A stretch of 32,758 bases of DNA from Bifidobacterium breve (lineage in GTDB: Bacteria > Actinomycetota > Acidimicrobiia > Acidimicrobiales > Ilumatobacteraceae). Shown piece after piece: positions 14,652-22,989 of this stretch. The notes below the pieces were generated by a model. It was not told the DNA's origin and made no database searches. It worked only from the letters and a program-made list of their open reading frames with translations. A program made the translations under genes and the position numbers. The stretch is taken from positions 1 through 32,758 of the forward strand of contig CAMCZG010000020.1 in assembly GCA_945886445.1 (NCBI GenBank), written 5' to 3'. Positions within the stretch are counted from its first letter, which is position 1; every line of letters begins with the position of its first letter.

Positions 14652-16475
14652 CTATTTCTTGAAGGCGCGTTTGCGTTCTTCAATTGATAGTCCGCGTTTG
14701 CGGATGCGAATTGATTTTGGAGTTACTTCCACCAATTCATCGTCGCCGATCCACTCAATTGCTGTCTCCAAACTATGCAAAGTAGGAGCAGCTAGTTTCA
14801 CGCCATCATCGTGGCTATGTGTGCGAATGTTATTCTTTTCCTTTTCGCGAACAGCATTAACAACCATTTCGTCGTTACGTGCATTTTCACCAACGACCAT
14901 GCCTTCATAGATCTCAGTACCGGGTTCTACAAATAGCGTGCCGCGTGCCTGAAGGTTGTCGAGTGCATATGCAGTTACTTTGCCCATGCGGTCACCGATC
15001 ATGGCTCCGCCAAGACGTTGCGGAAGTTCTCCAACCCATGGAGTCCAACCTGCGTGGTGCATGTGTATGAGAGCAGTTCCTCGTGTTTGGGTAATGAGTT
15101 CAGAGCGAAATCCGATGAGACCTCGTGATGGTGCTTCGAAACTGATGATGGTGCGACCAATATCGCCGGGGCGAATGTCGGTAACTCTGCCTTTGCGTGG
15201 TGCCAAGGTTTGAGTGACAACGCCCACATATTCATCGGGTACGTCGCATGCGCCGTTTTCGAGCGGCTCTTGACGTTTCCCGTCTACCTCTCTAGTGACT
15301 ACCTGAGGGCGACTCACTTGAAGCTCGTAACCCTCGCGACGCATATTTTCGATGAGTACAGACAGTTGCAATTCTCCACGTCCGGCAACTTCAATAATTT
15401 CTGGAGAATCGGTGTCGGTCAAACGAATCGACACGTTTCCAAGAACTTCACGATCGAGACGTTCCTTCAAGTGACGACTGGTGAGGTATTTACCTTCGCG
15501 ACCTGCCAAAGGTGAAGTGTTCACTCCAAAACTCATGCGAATAACTGGTTCATCAACGCTGAGTCGTGCCAATGGAACCTGTTGATCAATAGTGCAAAGA
15601 GTGTCGCCCACTTGAACTTCTGGAATTCCAGAAACAACAAAGAGGTCACCAGCCTCAACGGAGTCGACCTCACGACGACCAATGCCGTCGAACGCATAAA
15701 GCTGCGTCAGGCGACGACGAATGACGTTTTCTGAACCGTCTTCGTTTGGCTTTTGCATTACTGCTACGGTCTCACCCTTTTTCAAGGTTCCGGAATACAC
15801 GCGACCGATTGCGAGGCGACCCAGATACTCAGAAGCATCGAGGTTGGTGACAAGTGCTTGCAAGATGCCATTTGGATCGCTCGAGGGAGCTGGAAGTGTC
15901 AACATGCAATCGAGCAACGCAGACAGGTCGGCATCTGGCGCTGGCATTCCTACGCCAACCATTGCCCTACCTTCGCGCGCCACGGCACTGATGACCTGGA
16001 AAGCAAGTTGTGTATCAGTCTTCGCGAGATCGAGAAAGAGCTGTTCTACTTCTTCGAGCACTTCTTCGGTACGGGCATCGTGACGGTCAACCTTATTCAA
16101 CACAACAATTGCGGGAAGATTTGCTTCCATTGCTTTTGACAACACATAACGAGTTTGCGGCAACGGGCCCTCAGCCGCGTCAACGAGCAAAACGATGCCG
16201 TCGACAATGTGCAGTGCTCGCTCTACTTCCCCACCGAAGTCGGCGTGACCAGGAGTGTCTACCAAGTTGATACAAGTTCCCTTGTAGGTGATTTGAGCGG
16301 CTTTGGCCAAAATGGTGATTCCACGTTCGCGTTCTTGGTCGTCGGAGTCCATCACCCGCTCTACAAGAGCTTGGTGGGCCGCGAACGTACCAGTAGTACG
16401 CAACAAGGCGTCGACGAGCGTGGTCTTTCCATGGTCTACGTGGGCTACAAGGGCAATATTTCTACGTGGGGTCAT
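14652..16475 (-). CDS. typA: Translational GTPase TypA/BipA
   Basis: A 607-residue ribosome-associated GTPase. From the N-terminus, G1 is A-H-V-D-H-G-K-T-T, switch I is R-E-R-G-I-T-I-L, G3 is D-T-P-G-H-A-D-F, and G4 is N-K-V-D-R. Domain II, the EF-G-like domains III and V, and the TypA-specific C-terminal domain ending in 'RKRGLS' follow. Family members act in 50S subunit assembly and stress or cold adaptation. I choose ATG 16475 (MTPRRNIA, the usual family start) over TTG at 16487. It lies 73 bases downstream of the DUF3073-like gene on the same strand. Confidence 0.96.
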   Translation of the reverse strand: MTPRRNIALVAHVDHGKTTLVDALLRTTGTFAAHQALVERVMDSDDQERERGITILAKAAQITYKGTCINLVDTPGHADFGGEVERALHIVDGIVLLVDAAEGPLPQTRYVLSKAMEANLPAIVVLNKVDRHDARTEEVLEEVEQLFLDLAKTDTQLAFQVISAVAREGRAMVGVGMPAPDADLSALLDCMLTLPAPSSDPNGILQALVTNLDASEYLGRLAIGRVYSGTLKKGETVAVMQKPNEDGSENVIRRRLTQLYAFDGIGRREVDSVEAGDLFVVSGIPEVQVGDTLCTIDQQVPLARLSVDEPVIRMSFGVNTSPLAGREGKYLTSRHLKERLDREVLGNVSIRLTDTDSPEIIEVAGRGELQLSVLIENMRREGYELQVSRPQVVTREVDGKRQEPLENGACDVPDEYVGVVTQTLAPRKGRVTDIRPGDIGRTIISFEAPSRGLIGFRSELITQTRGTALIHMHHAGWTPWVGELPQRLGGAMIGDRMGKVTAYALDNLQARGTLFVEPGTEIYEGMVVGENARNDEMVVNAVREKEKNNIRTHSHDDGVKLAAPTLHSLETAIEWIGDDELVEVTPKSIRIRKRGLSIEERKRAFKK

Positions 16476-16548
16476 AATGATCAACAATCAGTAAGGGGTG
16501 AGGGGCAGCTGCGAGAACTGACTGTGTACAGAGGTGTGAGGACCTCAT

Positions 16549-16746
16549 TTAAAATTCGGAGCGTTCGTCTTCTTCGTCTTCTTCGTCGTCGAATCGAACT
16601 CCGTATTTCTCAGCAATTGCAGCGTATTCATCATCTTCGCTCTTAGTGCGAGATGTTTGTTCACTGAAACCGAGATCTGCGGCACTAGGCCCAGCTTGCT
16701 TTAATTTGCGCGCTTCTTCGAAGCGACGATGACGACCCTTTTTCAC
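16549..16746 (-). CDS. DUF3073-like small charged protein
   Basis: A 65-residue protein with a Lys/Arg-rich head (MKKGRHRRFEEARKLK) and a strongly acidic Asp/Glu tail. This polarity and the 'DEYAAIAEKYG' segment match the DUF3073 family, found in Actinobacteria and of unknown function, moderately well. The start is GTG 16746 with GGAG 7 bases upstream. It lies between rnd and typA on the same strand, with 86 and 73 bases on either side. Confidence 0.72.
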   Translation of the reverse strand: MKKGRHRRFEEARKLKQAGPSAADLGFSEQTSRTKSEDDEYAAIAEKYGVRFDDEEDEEDERSEF

Positions 16747-16802
16747 GAGAGGGCTCCAACCTAACTAACGGCAAAACACCGCATTGGACACAACAGTTCT
16801 AT

Positions 16803-16808
16803 ATTGTA
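16803..16808 (-). promoter_or_regulatory. Possible -10 (TACAAT) for DUF3073-like gene and typA
   Basis: TACAAT on the minus strand lies about 57 bases upstream of GTG 16746 in the gap after rnd. No -35 with good spacing is clear, so this is tentative. Confidence 0.25.
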
Positions 16809-16832
16809 TCGCAGGTGGGCCACAGAATACTG

Positions 16833-18002
16833 TTAATGCTCGAAGTTCTCCTCTGGGGCAGCCCGCACAAGGCGTAACCCCCCTTTCCCATCAAAGGAAA
16901 TACCTGCTGAACCCTCTCGTAGGTCATCGAGATCAGATCCGATGATCTCGGCTCTCCATCCAGTACGCAAGCGTGCGTGACTATTGCCACGTAGATAATC
17001 GATGATGTCTGCACGGGTGGCGAGTAGCGCAGTTTCGATGCTGGTCTTTCCCGCTACTTCGCTTATCCACGCTGAAATGAGGGTTGCTGCGGGTCGCAAG
17101 TCACGGTCGAAATCCTCTACATCGTTCACCGGAAACTCTGCTGTCACCTCGCTACCTCTATTCACCGCGGCCAATATTTCACTAGCAATGCTGCCTTTAA
17201 GGTGCCTGCCATCCACACCTCTGCATTGCGATAGCTCATCATGATTTTGCGGAGATTTTTGAGAAATTCCCAACAGCGCGAGGTCTGGGAGTACTTGGCG
17301 GACCGGCACGTCAAGTTTCTGAGCGCGTTCTTCTCGCCACTGCGCCACTGATTGAGCAACACCCCGAGATTTCGGTTTCAGGGTGCGTGCATCTTTCATC
17401 CGTAACCAAGCCACAGCTGGGTCAACTGGTTGTGTCGGACGCTTGACCAATTCTGCACATGCATCAAGAGCCCAACTCTCCCGCTGCAATTCTTGTAGTT
17501 GGCGGCTAATGACTCGGTATAGATCATGAAGGTGTTCAACATCGCTTGCGGCGTATGAACATTGGTCAGTCGTTAGTGGACGTCGCAGCCAATCGGTGAG
17601 ACGGTCACCCTTCGGAAGTGAGATTTCTAATTCACGTTGCACCAGGGAGGCAAGTGAAGGCGTGGAATAGCCGATGAAACCAGCAGCTATTTGGGTATCA
17701 AATATCAATTCTGGTTTTGCTCCACACGCAAGGGAAAGTATCTCGAGGTCTTGTTGAGCGGCATGAACGATTGCCACAGCGCTGTTCTTGAATAGCTCTG
17801 CGACGCCAGCAGCGGAGAGATTGGGAGCATCAAGAAGGTATGTATCGTCTTCTACGCGAATCTGAATGAGAGCAAGTTGCGGGAAATATGTCTTTTCGCG
17901 ATGGAACTCTGTATCAATTGCGTAGTTCGGAACGGCCCGCAAACGTTCTGCTAAAGCCAACACAGAATGGTCTTCGTCTACCCAACGATAAGCAGTTTTC
18001 AT
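16833..18002 (-). CDS. rnd: Ribonuclease D with HRDC domain
   Basis: A 389-residue 3'-5' exonuclease of the DEDDy class that trims tRNA and other stable RNA 3' ends. The catalytic residues visible are D30 and E32 (IDTEF), D85 (HAAQQDLE), and Y150 with D154 (YAASDVEHL). An HRDC domain of roughly 80 residues follows at about 205-290, then a C-terminal extension that resembles the second HRDC-like region of RNase D. The length is in the normal range (375-430). Its ATG follows the rhodanese stop immediately (TAAATG), so the two are coupled. Confidence 0.94.
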   Translation of the reverse strand: MKTAYRWVDEDHSVLALAERLRAVPNYAIDTEFHREKTYFPQLALIQIRVEDDTYLLDAPNLSAAGVAELFKNSAVAIVHAAQQDLEILSLACGAKPELIFDTQIAAGFIGYSTPSLASLVQRELEISLPKGDRLTDWLRRPLTTDQCSYAASDVEHLHDLYRVISRQLQELQRESWALDACAELVKRPTQPVDPAVAWLRMKDARTLKPKSRGVAQSVAQWREERAQKLDVPVRQVLPDLALLGISQKSPQNHDELSQCRGVDGRHLKGSIASEILAAVNRGSEVTAEFPVNDVEDFDRDLRPAATLISAWISEVAGKTSIETALLATRADIIDYLRGNSHARLRTGWRAEIIGSDLDDLREGSAGISFDGKGGLRLVRAAPEENFEH

Positions 18003-18326
18003 TTATAGATTTGGCAATTCACCGAGTACTACATCGAAGCCCGACTGGATCCATGCTCCTGTGCCACCTGCAATGTTTATGCAAAGCGCACCACTTTGTT
18101 CAGCGAATTCACAAGCCCGCATGCTGCGTCCACCCACTTGGCAAATGACGTAAGTGGGTTGCTGGGCAAGAAATGGTTCAACGTTATCTTGCACCGTTGA
18201 AAGTGGAATTGAAATTGAACCAGGAACGTGACCAGACACATATTCATCTGTTTCACGTACATCAATAAGCACAATGTTGGGCAACAAGCCTTGCAGCTCG
18301 GCCACCGATATTTCCTCTATCGCCAT
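18003..18326 (-). CDS. Single-domain rhodanese
   Basis: A 107-residue single rhodanese domain, a sulfur-transfer module. The substrate-strand motif 'VLIDVRETDEY' and the active-site loop with C62 (C-Q-V-G-G-R-S) are present, so it should be catalytically competent. No signal peptide, so it is cytoplasmic. ATG 18326 has TAGCAT 6 bases upstream, suggesting a separate leaderless transcript for rhodanese-rnd, despite the same-strand MobA-like gene 43 bases upstream. Confidence 0.92.
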   Translation of the reverse strand: MAIEEISVAELQGLLPNIVLIDVRETDEYVSGHVPGSISIPLSTVQDNVEPFLAQQPTYVICQVGGRSMRACEFAEQSGALCINIAGGTGAWIQSGFDVVLGELPNL

Positions 18327-18332
18327 GACACA

Positions 18333-18338
18333 ATGCTA
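18333..18338 (-). promoter_or_regulatory. Putative -10 (TAGCAT) for leaderless rhodanese-rnd mRNA
   Basis: TAGCAT ends 6 bases before ATG 18326 on the minus strand in a 43-base gap. Confidence 0.45.
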
Positions 18339-18369
18339 GTCATTTTGATACGTAACGACATCACTACCG

Positions 18370-18930
18370 TTAACCAGTTATTTCGGGATAGTTGACATTC
18401 ACGAGAAATGCATCGGGAAGATTGAAGAACTCACACGCACATGCTGACCATAGATTCTTCAAAGAGCCGCCCGTACCCGATTCAATATGGGTAATGGCAT
18501 CTTGGTATCGAGAGCAATGTACGCCAGCCAATACCCAGTGCCGATCTTTAGAAAGTTCTGATTCAGCGACAACGATTCCTTCAACGCGAGATGCCTGATC
18601 TCGCAATAAGCGAAGATGATCAGGTTGGAGCATCGGCATATCGATTGGCTGAACAATCAAAACGTCAAATTCTGCCTGTGCCGCGACGAGCAATAAAGAA
18701 TGTAAACCAGCAACGGGCCCTGAGTAATGGGCACTGTCTGCCACCACTTCCCATGCCGCGCCAACTGTAGGCCCACCGCTCAGAACAATGCGATCGGCCC
18801 CGCTACTTACCTCAGTGATTCTCTGTATTGAGATGTCTAAGAACGTTTCACCATTACGTTCGGCTAAATACTTCGGGGATCCAAACCGAGAACTTTGTCC
18901 CCCGTTCAATATTGCCCACAAAGATTTCAT
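18370..18930 (-). CDS. MobA-like nucleotidyltransferase (molybdenum cofactor guanylyltransferase family)
   Basis: A 186-residue NTP-transferase. The nucleotide-binding signature N-G-G-Q-S-S-R-F-G-S-P-K (about 9-20) is close to the MobA consensus GGxSxRMGxxK, and a metal-site motif P-I-D-M-P is present. MobA attaches GMP to molybdopterin. The first residue of the usual 'AGG' is Asn here and no other molybdopterin gene is near, so the substrate is not certain. The start ATG 18930 is fixed by the 4-base ATGA overlap with the DUF3151 gene; a longer frame upstream to 18981 is unlikely. Confidence 0.8.
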   Translation of the reverse strand: MKSLWAILNGGQSSRFGSPKYLAERNGETFLDISIQRITEVSSGADRIVLSGGPTVGAAWEVVADSAHYSGPVAGLHSLLLVAAQAEFDVLIVQPIDMPMLQPDHLRLLRDQASRVEGIVVAESELSKDRHWVLAGVHCSRYQDAITHIESGTGGSLKNLWSACACEFFNLPDAFLVNVNYPEITG

Positions 18931-19358
18931 TTGTCTTCGGGAACCCCAGACGGATCTAGTTGAAGTAAGAACAAACGGCATCGCTCTGCTTCGTCGGTTT
19001 CGCCAATGTGCTCAGCATTTACTTGCAGCCCCAAGAGACACAAGAGGAAAGCTCTATTGCTTGGATGTTGCCACCTAACGAAACCAGAGCCACGCCAGCC
19101 ATTGGCACGCAACATGTCGAGGCCGCGGTGATAGCCCACGCGATACGCGGCATAGCTCTCTAACGTGTCTTGGCCGTGTTGGCCATACAGCGCCCATACA
19201 CTCGGCGACCGCGGCGCGAGGGATACAAGTTGCAATAACTTTCCCCGATCAAGGGTGAGCGATCCAGAGATCTCATTAATGAGATGTTGAATTTCAGGTG
19301 GGTCAACTGGCAAAACAGTTTCAGGTGGACCACTGGGGGTAAGCGAGACATTAGCCAT
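18927..19358 (-). CDS. DUF3151 family protein
   Basis: A 143-residue protein of DUF3151, a conserved actinobacterial family of unknown function. The family signature is visible: AYRVGYHRGLDMLRANGW near 71-88, then 'VRWQHPSNRAFL' and 'IGETDEAERCRLFLLQLDP'. It is soluble, with TPR-like helical character. ATG 19358 has TAACTT exactly 6 bases upstream, suggesting a leaderless mRNA. It leads a unit with the overlapping MobA-like gene. This family is one of the best taxon markers in the window. Confidence 0.92.
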   Translation of the reverse strand: MANVSLTPSGPPETVLPVDPPEIQHLINEISGSLTLDRGKLLQLVSLAPRSPSVWALYGQHGQDTLESYAAYRVGYHRGLDMLRANGWRGSGFVRWQHPSNRAFLLCLLGLQVNAEHIGETDEAERCRLFLLQLDPSGVPEDK

Positions 19359-19364
19359 ATGCAG

Positions 19365-19370
19365 AAGTTA
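19365..19370 (-). promoter_or_regulatory. Putative -10 (TAACTT) for leaderless DUF3151 mRNA
   Basis: TAACTT ends 6 bases before ATG 19358 on the minus strand, with no ribosome-binding site between. Confidence 0.5.
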
Positions 19371-19418
19371 CTGTATTCCCACCAAAGAGATGTCCTCGTC
19401 TGCGATATGAGTGACCGC

Positions 19419-19424
19419 TAAGGT
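19419..19424 (+). promoter_or_regulatory. Putative -10 (TAAGGT) for small membrane protein gene
   Basis: TAAGGT ends 6 bases before ATG 19431. The AAGG inside it could also act as a weak ribosome-binding site, so the reading is ambiguous. Confidence 0.35.
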
Positions 19425-19430
19425 TTCCCC

Positions 19431-19739
19431 ATGGACTTCCAAAGCATCACCAGTTCACTGTCCGTCGATCAAGCCAAAAATGGTTCACTCATCGCAATTG
19501 CGGTGTGCGTCGTTCTTTTGTTGCTCATCTTGAAGTTCATTAGTTCTGTGGTCACTAAAATCATTTTCACCATTATTTTGACCTTGGTTGGAGGGGCTGC
19601 CTACTCACAACGAGCTTCTTTGGCCGACTGTGCACAAGAGATTTCGCAAGAGGTTCAGGAGAATGCAGGGGGTACGTCAGTTACCTGCACATTTTTCGGG
19701 CAAGACATCAATCTAGATACTGCAAAAATTACCAAATAA
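19431..19739 (+). CDS. Small membrane protein, two hydrophobic helices and Cys-containing tail
   Basis: A 102-residue protein of unknown function. Hydrophobic segments span about 19-37 and 39-57 with a short basic break, followed by a 45-residue soluble tail carrying C67 and C86, which could form a disulfide if the tail is outside. The short, non-cleaved N-terminus argues against a secreted protein. It is the first of three plus-strand genes with the histidine phosphatase and aminopeptidase; the gap to the next is 48 bases. Confidence 0.75.
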   Translation: MDFQSITSSLSVDQAKNGSLIAIAVCVVLLLLILKFISSVVTKIIFTIILTLVGGAAYSQRASLADCAQEISQEVQENAGGTSVTCTFFGQDINLDTAKITK

Positions 19740-19772
19740 TCATTCGGCTTCATGAAATTGCTCTCTGTGCAA

Positions 19773-19778
19773 TAACGT
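19773..19778 (+). promoter_or_regulatory. Putative -10 (TAACGT) for histidine phosphatase gene
   Basis: TAACGT ends 9 bases before ATG 19788, the loosest spacing of the set. Confidence 0.35.
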
Positions 19779-19787
19779 AGAGCCTTC

Positions 19788-20414
19788 ATGGAACTTCTTA
19801 TCATTCGTCACGCACTTCCCGTCCGCCGCGAGCTCACGGAAGGAATCGCCGACCCCGAACTAGCACCGGAAGGTCTTTTCCAAGCAGAGCATCTTGCAAA
19901 ATATCTCGCTTCCGAAAAAATTGATGCCGTTTACGCCAGCCCGCTTCGTCGAGCACAGCAGACTGCTGCTCCGCTCGCCGCCTTGCAAAAAGTGGGGGTC
20001 ACACTCATTGATGATGTGGCTGAATGGGATCGCAACTCGAATGAATACGTACCTGTGGAAGAACTCAAGGCTACAAACGACCCACGTTGGCAAGCCATGC
20101 TCAGAGGTGAATGGAATGTCCCCGAGGAGTCGGCTGATGATTTCAACAAGCGCACTATTGGGGCCGTTGACAAGCTCATTGATCTTCATTCAGGACACCG
20201 CATTGCCATTGTGTGCCATGGCGGGGTAATCAACGCATATCTCACGTACATTCTTGGACTCAGCAACTACCAACAAGGTTTCTTCTATCCGAACTACACA
20301 TCCATCCATCGTGTAGCTGCGGCTCGAAGTGGTGAAAGATCAATAGTCACCATCAATGAAACTTCCCATCTTCGTGGAACTGGTTTGCCAATGGGTCTTT
20401 TCCAAAAGGGCTAA
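19788..20414 (+). CDS. Histidine phosphatase family protein (phosphoglycerate-mutase-like)
   Basis: A 208-residue member of the histidine phosphatase superfamily. The phospho-accepting H8 sits in the R-H-A motif (LLIIRHALP), the S-P-L-R-R-A-Q-Q-T phosphate pocket at about 51-59, an acid residue E79 in AEWDR, and the second histidine H144 in C-H-G-G-V. Substrates in this family vary widely (sugar phosphates, nucleotides, cofactors), so none is assigned. It lies 3 bases before the M18 aminopeptidase, so they form a unit. Confidence 0.92.
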   Translation: MELLIIRHALPVRRELTEGIADPELAPEGLFQAEHLAKYLASEKIDAVYASPLRRAQQTAAPLAALQKVGVTLIDDVAEWDRNSNEYVPVEELKATNDPRWQAMLRGEWNVPEESADDFNKRTIGAVDKLIDLHSGHRIAIVCHGGVINAYLTYILGLSNYQQGFFYPNYTSIHRVAAARSGERSIVTINETSHLRGTGLPMGLFQKG

Positions 20415-20417
20415 ACA

Positions 20418-21671
20418 ATGATTTCACTACAAGAGTTTCTCGACGTGAGCCCCACGTCGTTTCATGTAGTGAATAGCGCCTCGCAGGAACTTGAACAAGT
20501 TGACTACGCCTCACAGCCGTATAAAGACGCCGGCGGTTCCCACTTTGCAAAAGACAAAGGGGTCGTCACCCGCGGTGGTGCATTAATTGCATGGTATTGG
20601 CCGCAAGAAATCACTGCATCGGAAGGAGTGCTGATACTTGGCGCACACAGCGATTCGCCGGGTCTACATTTAAAGCCCAACAGCACATCGACAACACTCG
20701 GATGGTCGCAGTTAAACGTTGAAATATACGGAGGCGTACTTCTGAACTCGTGGCTCGATAGAGATCTCGGAATCGCTGGTCTTCTTTATTTCGCCGATGG
20801 AACGTGCAAACTTGTTTCTATTGATGAGCCCATTGCCCGCATACCTCAATTAGCAATTCACTTAGATCGCGAGATTTCAGAAAAAGGCTTGACGCTTCAT
20901 CGGCAAAATCACATGAAACCAATTTGGGGTACGAACACCTCGTTACCCTTCGCGCAATGGTTATGCGAGAGGTACGGAGTGTCACCGTCTCTCCTCACCG
21001 GTTTTGAACTGCAATTATTCGATACTCAGAAAGCGGTAGTACTGGGAGCATCGGGTGAGTTTCTTGTATCGGGTCGGCTCGATAACCAGGTTTCATGTTG
21101 GGCAGCGGTGAAAAGCCTCATTGAAAATGTTCAACCAACTAAGCCGACTCTTGTAGCTCTTTTTGATCATGAAGAGGTCGGATCGGAAAGCATAAATGGC
21201 GCAGCTGGACCTCTTCTCGAGCACGTTCTAGGAGAACTGTTGCACGAGCGAAAAGCCTCTCAGAGTTTCGCAACAATCGCGAAGAAATCTGTCATGGTGT
21301 CCGCTGATAACTCGCATGCAATTCACCCTAATTATTTGGAAAAGCATGACCAGCAGCATGCTCCCATGGTCAATTTAGGGCCAGTTATCAAACGAAATGC
21401 GAACCAGCGCTACGCAACAAATGGAGAAATAGCTTCCCGCGTTGTCGAAGCAGCTCGCCGTGCGCAGATTCCTACTCAAGACTTTGTAGCAAATAACGCT
21501 ATGCCCTGTGGAAGCACTATTGGTCCAATGAGCGCTACCCGACTAGGAATAGACACCATCGATATTGGTGTGCCACAACTTTCAATGCATTCAGTACGCG
21601 AAATGTGTGGAACAAAAGATCCAGACTACTTGGTGGATCTTTTCAACCTTCTCGGCTCAACTGACTTCTGA
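20418..21671 (+). CDS. M18 family aminopeptidase
   Basis: A 417-residue dinuclear zinc aminopeptidase, cytoplasmic, releasing N-terminal residues (often Asp/Glu) from peptides. The metal ligands and catalytic residues visible are H77 and D79 (GAHSDSPG), D222 (GRLDNQ), the D-H-E-E-V-G-S-E-S motif near 250-258 with E252/E253, D297 (SADNSH) and the late His in 'LSMHSVREM'. The length is standard. Actinobacterial members are usually named PepC or ApeB-like. It overlaps the convergent plsC-type gene by 46 bases at the 3' end. Confidence 0.95.
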   Translation: MISLQEFLDVSPTSFHVVNSASQELEQVDYASQPYKDAGGSHFAKDKGVVTRGGALIAWYWPQEITASEGVLILGAHSDSPGLHLKPNSTSTTLGWSQLNVEIYGGVLLNSWLDRDLGIAGLLYFADGTCKLVSIDEPIARIPQLAIHLDREISEKGLTLHRQNHMKPIWGTNTSLPFAQWLCERYGVSPSLLTGFELQLFDTQKAVVLGASGEFLVSGRLDNQVSCWAAVKSLIENVQPTKPTLVALFDHEEVGSESINGAAGPLLEHVLGELLHERKASQSFATIAKKSVMVSADNSHAIHPNYLEKHDQQHAPMVNLGPVIKRNANQRYATNGEIASRVVEAARRAQIPTQDFVANNAMPCGSTIGPMSATRLGIDTIDIGVPQLSMHSVREMCGTKDPDYLVDLFNLLGSTDF

Positions 21672-22327
21672 GCAGCATCAAACGCGTTTTGTAATGACAG
21701 TTGTAATTCCTCGGAAATAGTTTTGACCGAAGAACGTGCTGTTCTCGTACCGTCGCTAGTACCCACATCAATTGGTTTGCCAATGACCATTGCGCAACGA
21801 ACGGGCCTCACCATCTTTGAACCTTTTTGCATCGCTAATTCTGAACCACCAATTCCGACGGGAATGATGGGAACGTTTGCTTTAATAGCAACATAGACGG
21901 CGCCGTCGAACAACTTCTCGACAATTGCCCCGGACTTACGTTCGCCTTCAGGAAACATCACCAAAGGTTGTCCGCTTTGGAGCACGTAAACGCAACGACG
22001 AAGGGCTTCTCGGTCTGCGGTGCCGCGAGTAACAGGAAAGCCGCCGAGCGCAGAAAATAACCAACCTGTAACGGAATTTTGCCACAGTGAGTCTTTCCCC
22101 ATGTAACGCATGCGCCGTGGCGTCACCGTACACGCCAACATGGTGTCAATATTTGACCTGTGTACAGGAGCAAGCACGAAGGCTCCTGACAGCGGAATGT
22201 TTTCCCTACCAGTTACGCGTACGCGCCAAAAAACTCTGCAGAGCAAGTTAATAATAAAACGCGCAAAACGGTAGAACGCTTTACTGCCGAGACCTTCGCC
22301 CGCCAAAAAACTATCTACATCACTCAT
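21626..22327 (-). CDS. 1-acyl-sn-glycerol-3-phosphate acyltransferase (PlsC family)
   Basis: A 233-residue membrane-associated acyltransferase of phospholipid synthesis, probably adding the second acyl chain to lysophosphatidate. The HX4D motif is H56-R-S-N-I-D61, and the glycerol-phosphate motif F-P-E-G-E-R follows at about 134-139. A hydrophobic segment near 20-36 should anchor it at the inner face of the membrane. It overlaps the cmk end by 8 bases, and such cmk-plsC pairs are common. The 3' end overlaps the M18 gene by 46 bases tail to tail. Confidence 0.92.
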   Translation of the reverse strand: MSDVDSFLAGEGLGSKAFYRFARFIINLLCRVFWRVRVTGRENIPLSGAFVLAPVHRSNIDTMLACTVTPRRMRYMGKDSLWQNSVTGWLFSALGGFPVTRGTADREALRRCVYVLQSGQPLVMFPEGERKSGAIVEKLFDGAVYVAIKANVPIIPVGIGGSELAMQKGSKMVRPVRCAMVIGKPIDVGTSDGTRTARSSVKTISEELQLSLQNAFDAAQKSVEPRRLKRSTK

Positions 22328-22985
22328 GCAAGGAACTCTCTATGGTTGCCACTGAAGATGCAATTTGATGCACAACTGTATCGATACTCAAATTAGTGGT
22401 GTCAATGAAAAGCGAATCTTTAGATTCACGCAAGGGGCTATCGGCTCTTGTTGAATCAAGGTGATCTCGTTTACGAATTTGTTCTTCAATGACCAGTACG
22501 TCACCGCCTGATTGCGCAACGCGACGTTGAGCACGCACCGCTGGTGACGCGGTGAGAAAGACCTTGAGGGTTGCGTCGGGGAAAACTACAGTGCCAATAT
22601 CGCGGCCTTCAACTACTCCACCGCCAGAATTGGCAACCCATGCCCGTTGTGCAGTTCTCAGTTCATTGCGAACCGCGCTAAGAGCAGCAACAATGCTCAC
22701 TGCTTCAGTCACTTGGGGACCACGAATGATGTCAGTCACGTCTACTTCATCGACGAGAAAACGATCTGTAGACAAGACGGCTTTCATGCGTCTCGCTGCA
22801 TCAGCCACGGTATTTTCATCTCGTAGATCAATACCATCGCGTAAAGCTGCATAAGTGACCATTCGATACATCGCACCGGTATCGAGGTACGGAATATCGA
22901 GGGCTAGTGCCAGAGCTTGAGCAATTGTTGATTTTCCGGCTCCTGCTGGGCCGTCTATTGCCACAATGCGTAGGCGCTTGGTCAT
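22320..22985 (-). CDS. cmk: Cytidylate kinase
   Basis: A 221-residue (d)CMP kinase. The P-loop is G-P-A-G-A-G-K-S at 12-19, 'YLDTGAMYR' follows, and the CMP-binding 'VVEGRDIGTVVFPDA' and late 'RKRDHLDSTR' segments are present. ATG 22985 (MTKRLRIVAIDG) is the start; it lies 4 bases after the guaB1 stop. A much longer upstream frame to 23258 is only a shadow inside guaB1. The gene order guaB1-cmk-plsC joins nucleotide salvage with lipid acylation on one transcript. Confidence 0.96.
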   Translation of the reverse strand: MTKRLRIVAIDGPAGAGKSTIAQALALALDIPYLDTGAMYRMVTYAALRDGIDLRDENTVADAARRMKAVLSTDRFLVDEVDVTDIIRGPQVTEAVSIVAALSAVRNELRTAQRAWVANSGGGVVEGRDIGTVVFPDATLKVFLTASPAVRAQRRVAQSGGDVLVIEEQIRKRDHLDSTRADSPLRESKDSLFIDTTNLSIDTVVHQIASSVATIESSLHE

Positions 22986-22989
22986 TTGT

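Noticed and set aside
16520-16546. Two small hairpins after the DUF3073-like gene as a terminator
   Set aside because: Stems are only 4-5 pairs and no T-run follows on the minus strand.
18931-18981. N-terminal extension of the MobA-like gene
   Set aside because: ATG 18930 gives the standard MobA start and a 4-base overlap with the DUF3151 stop.
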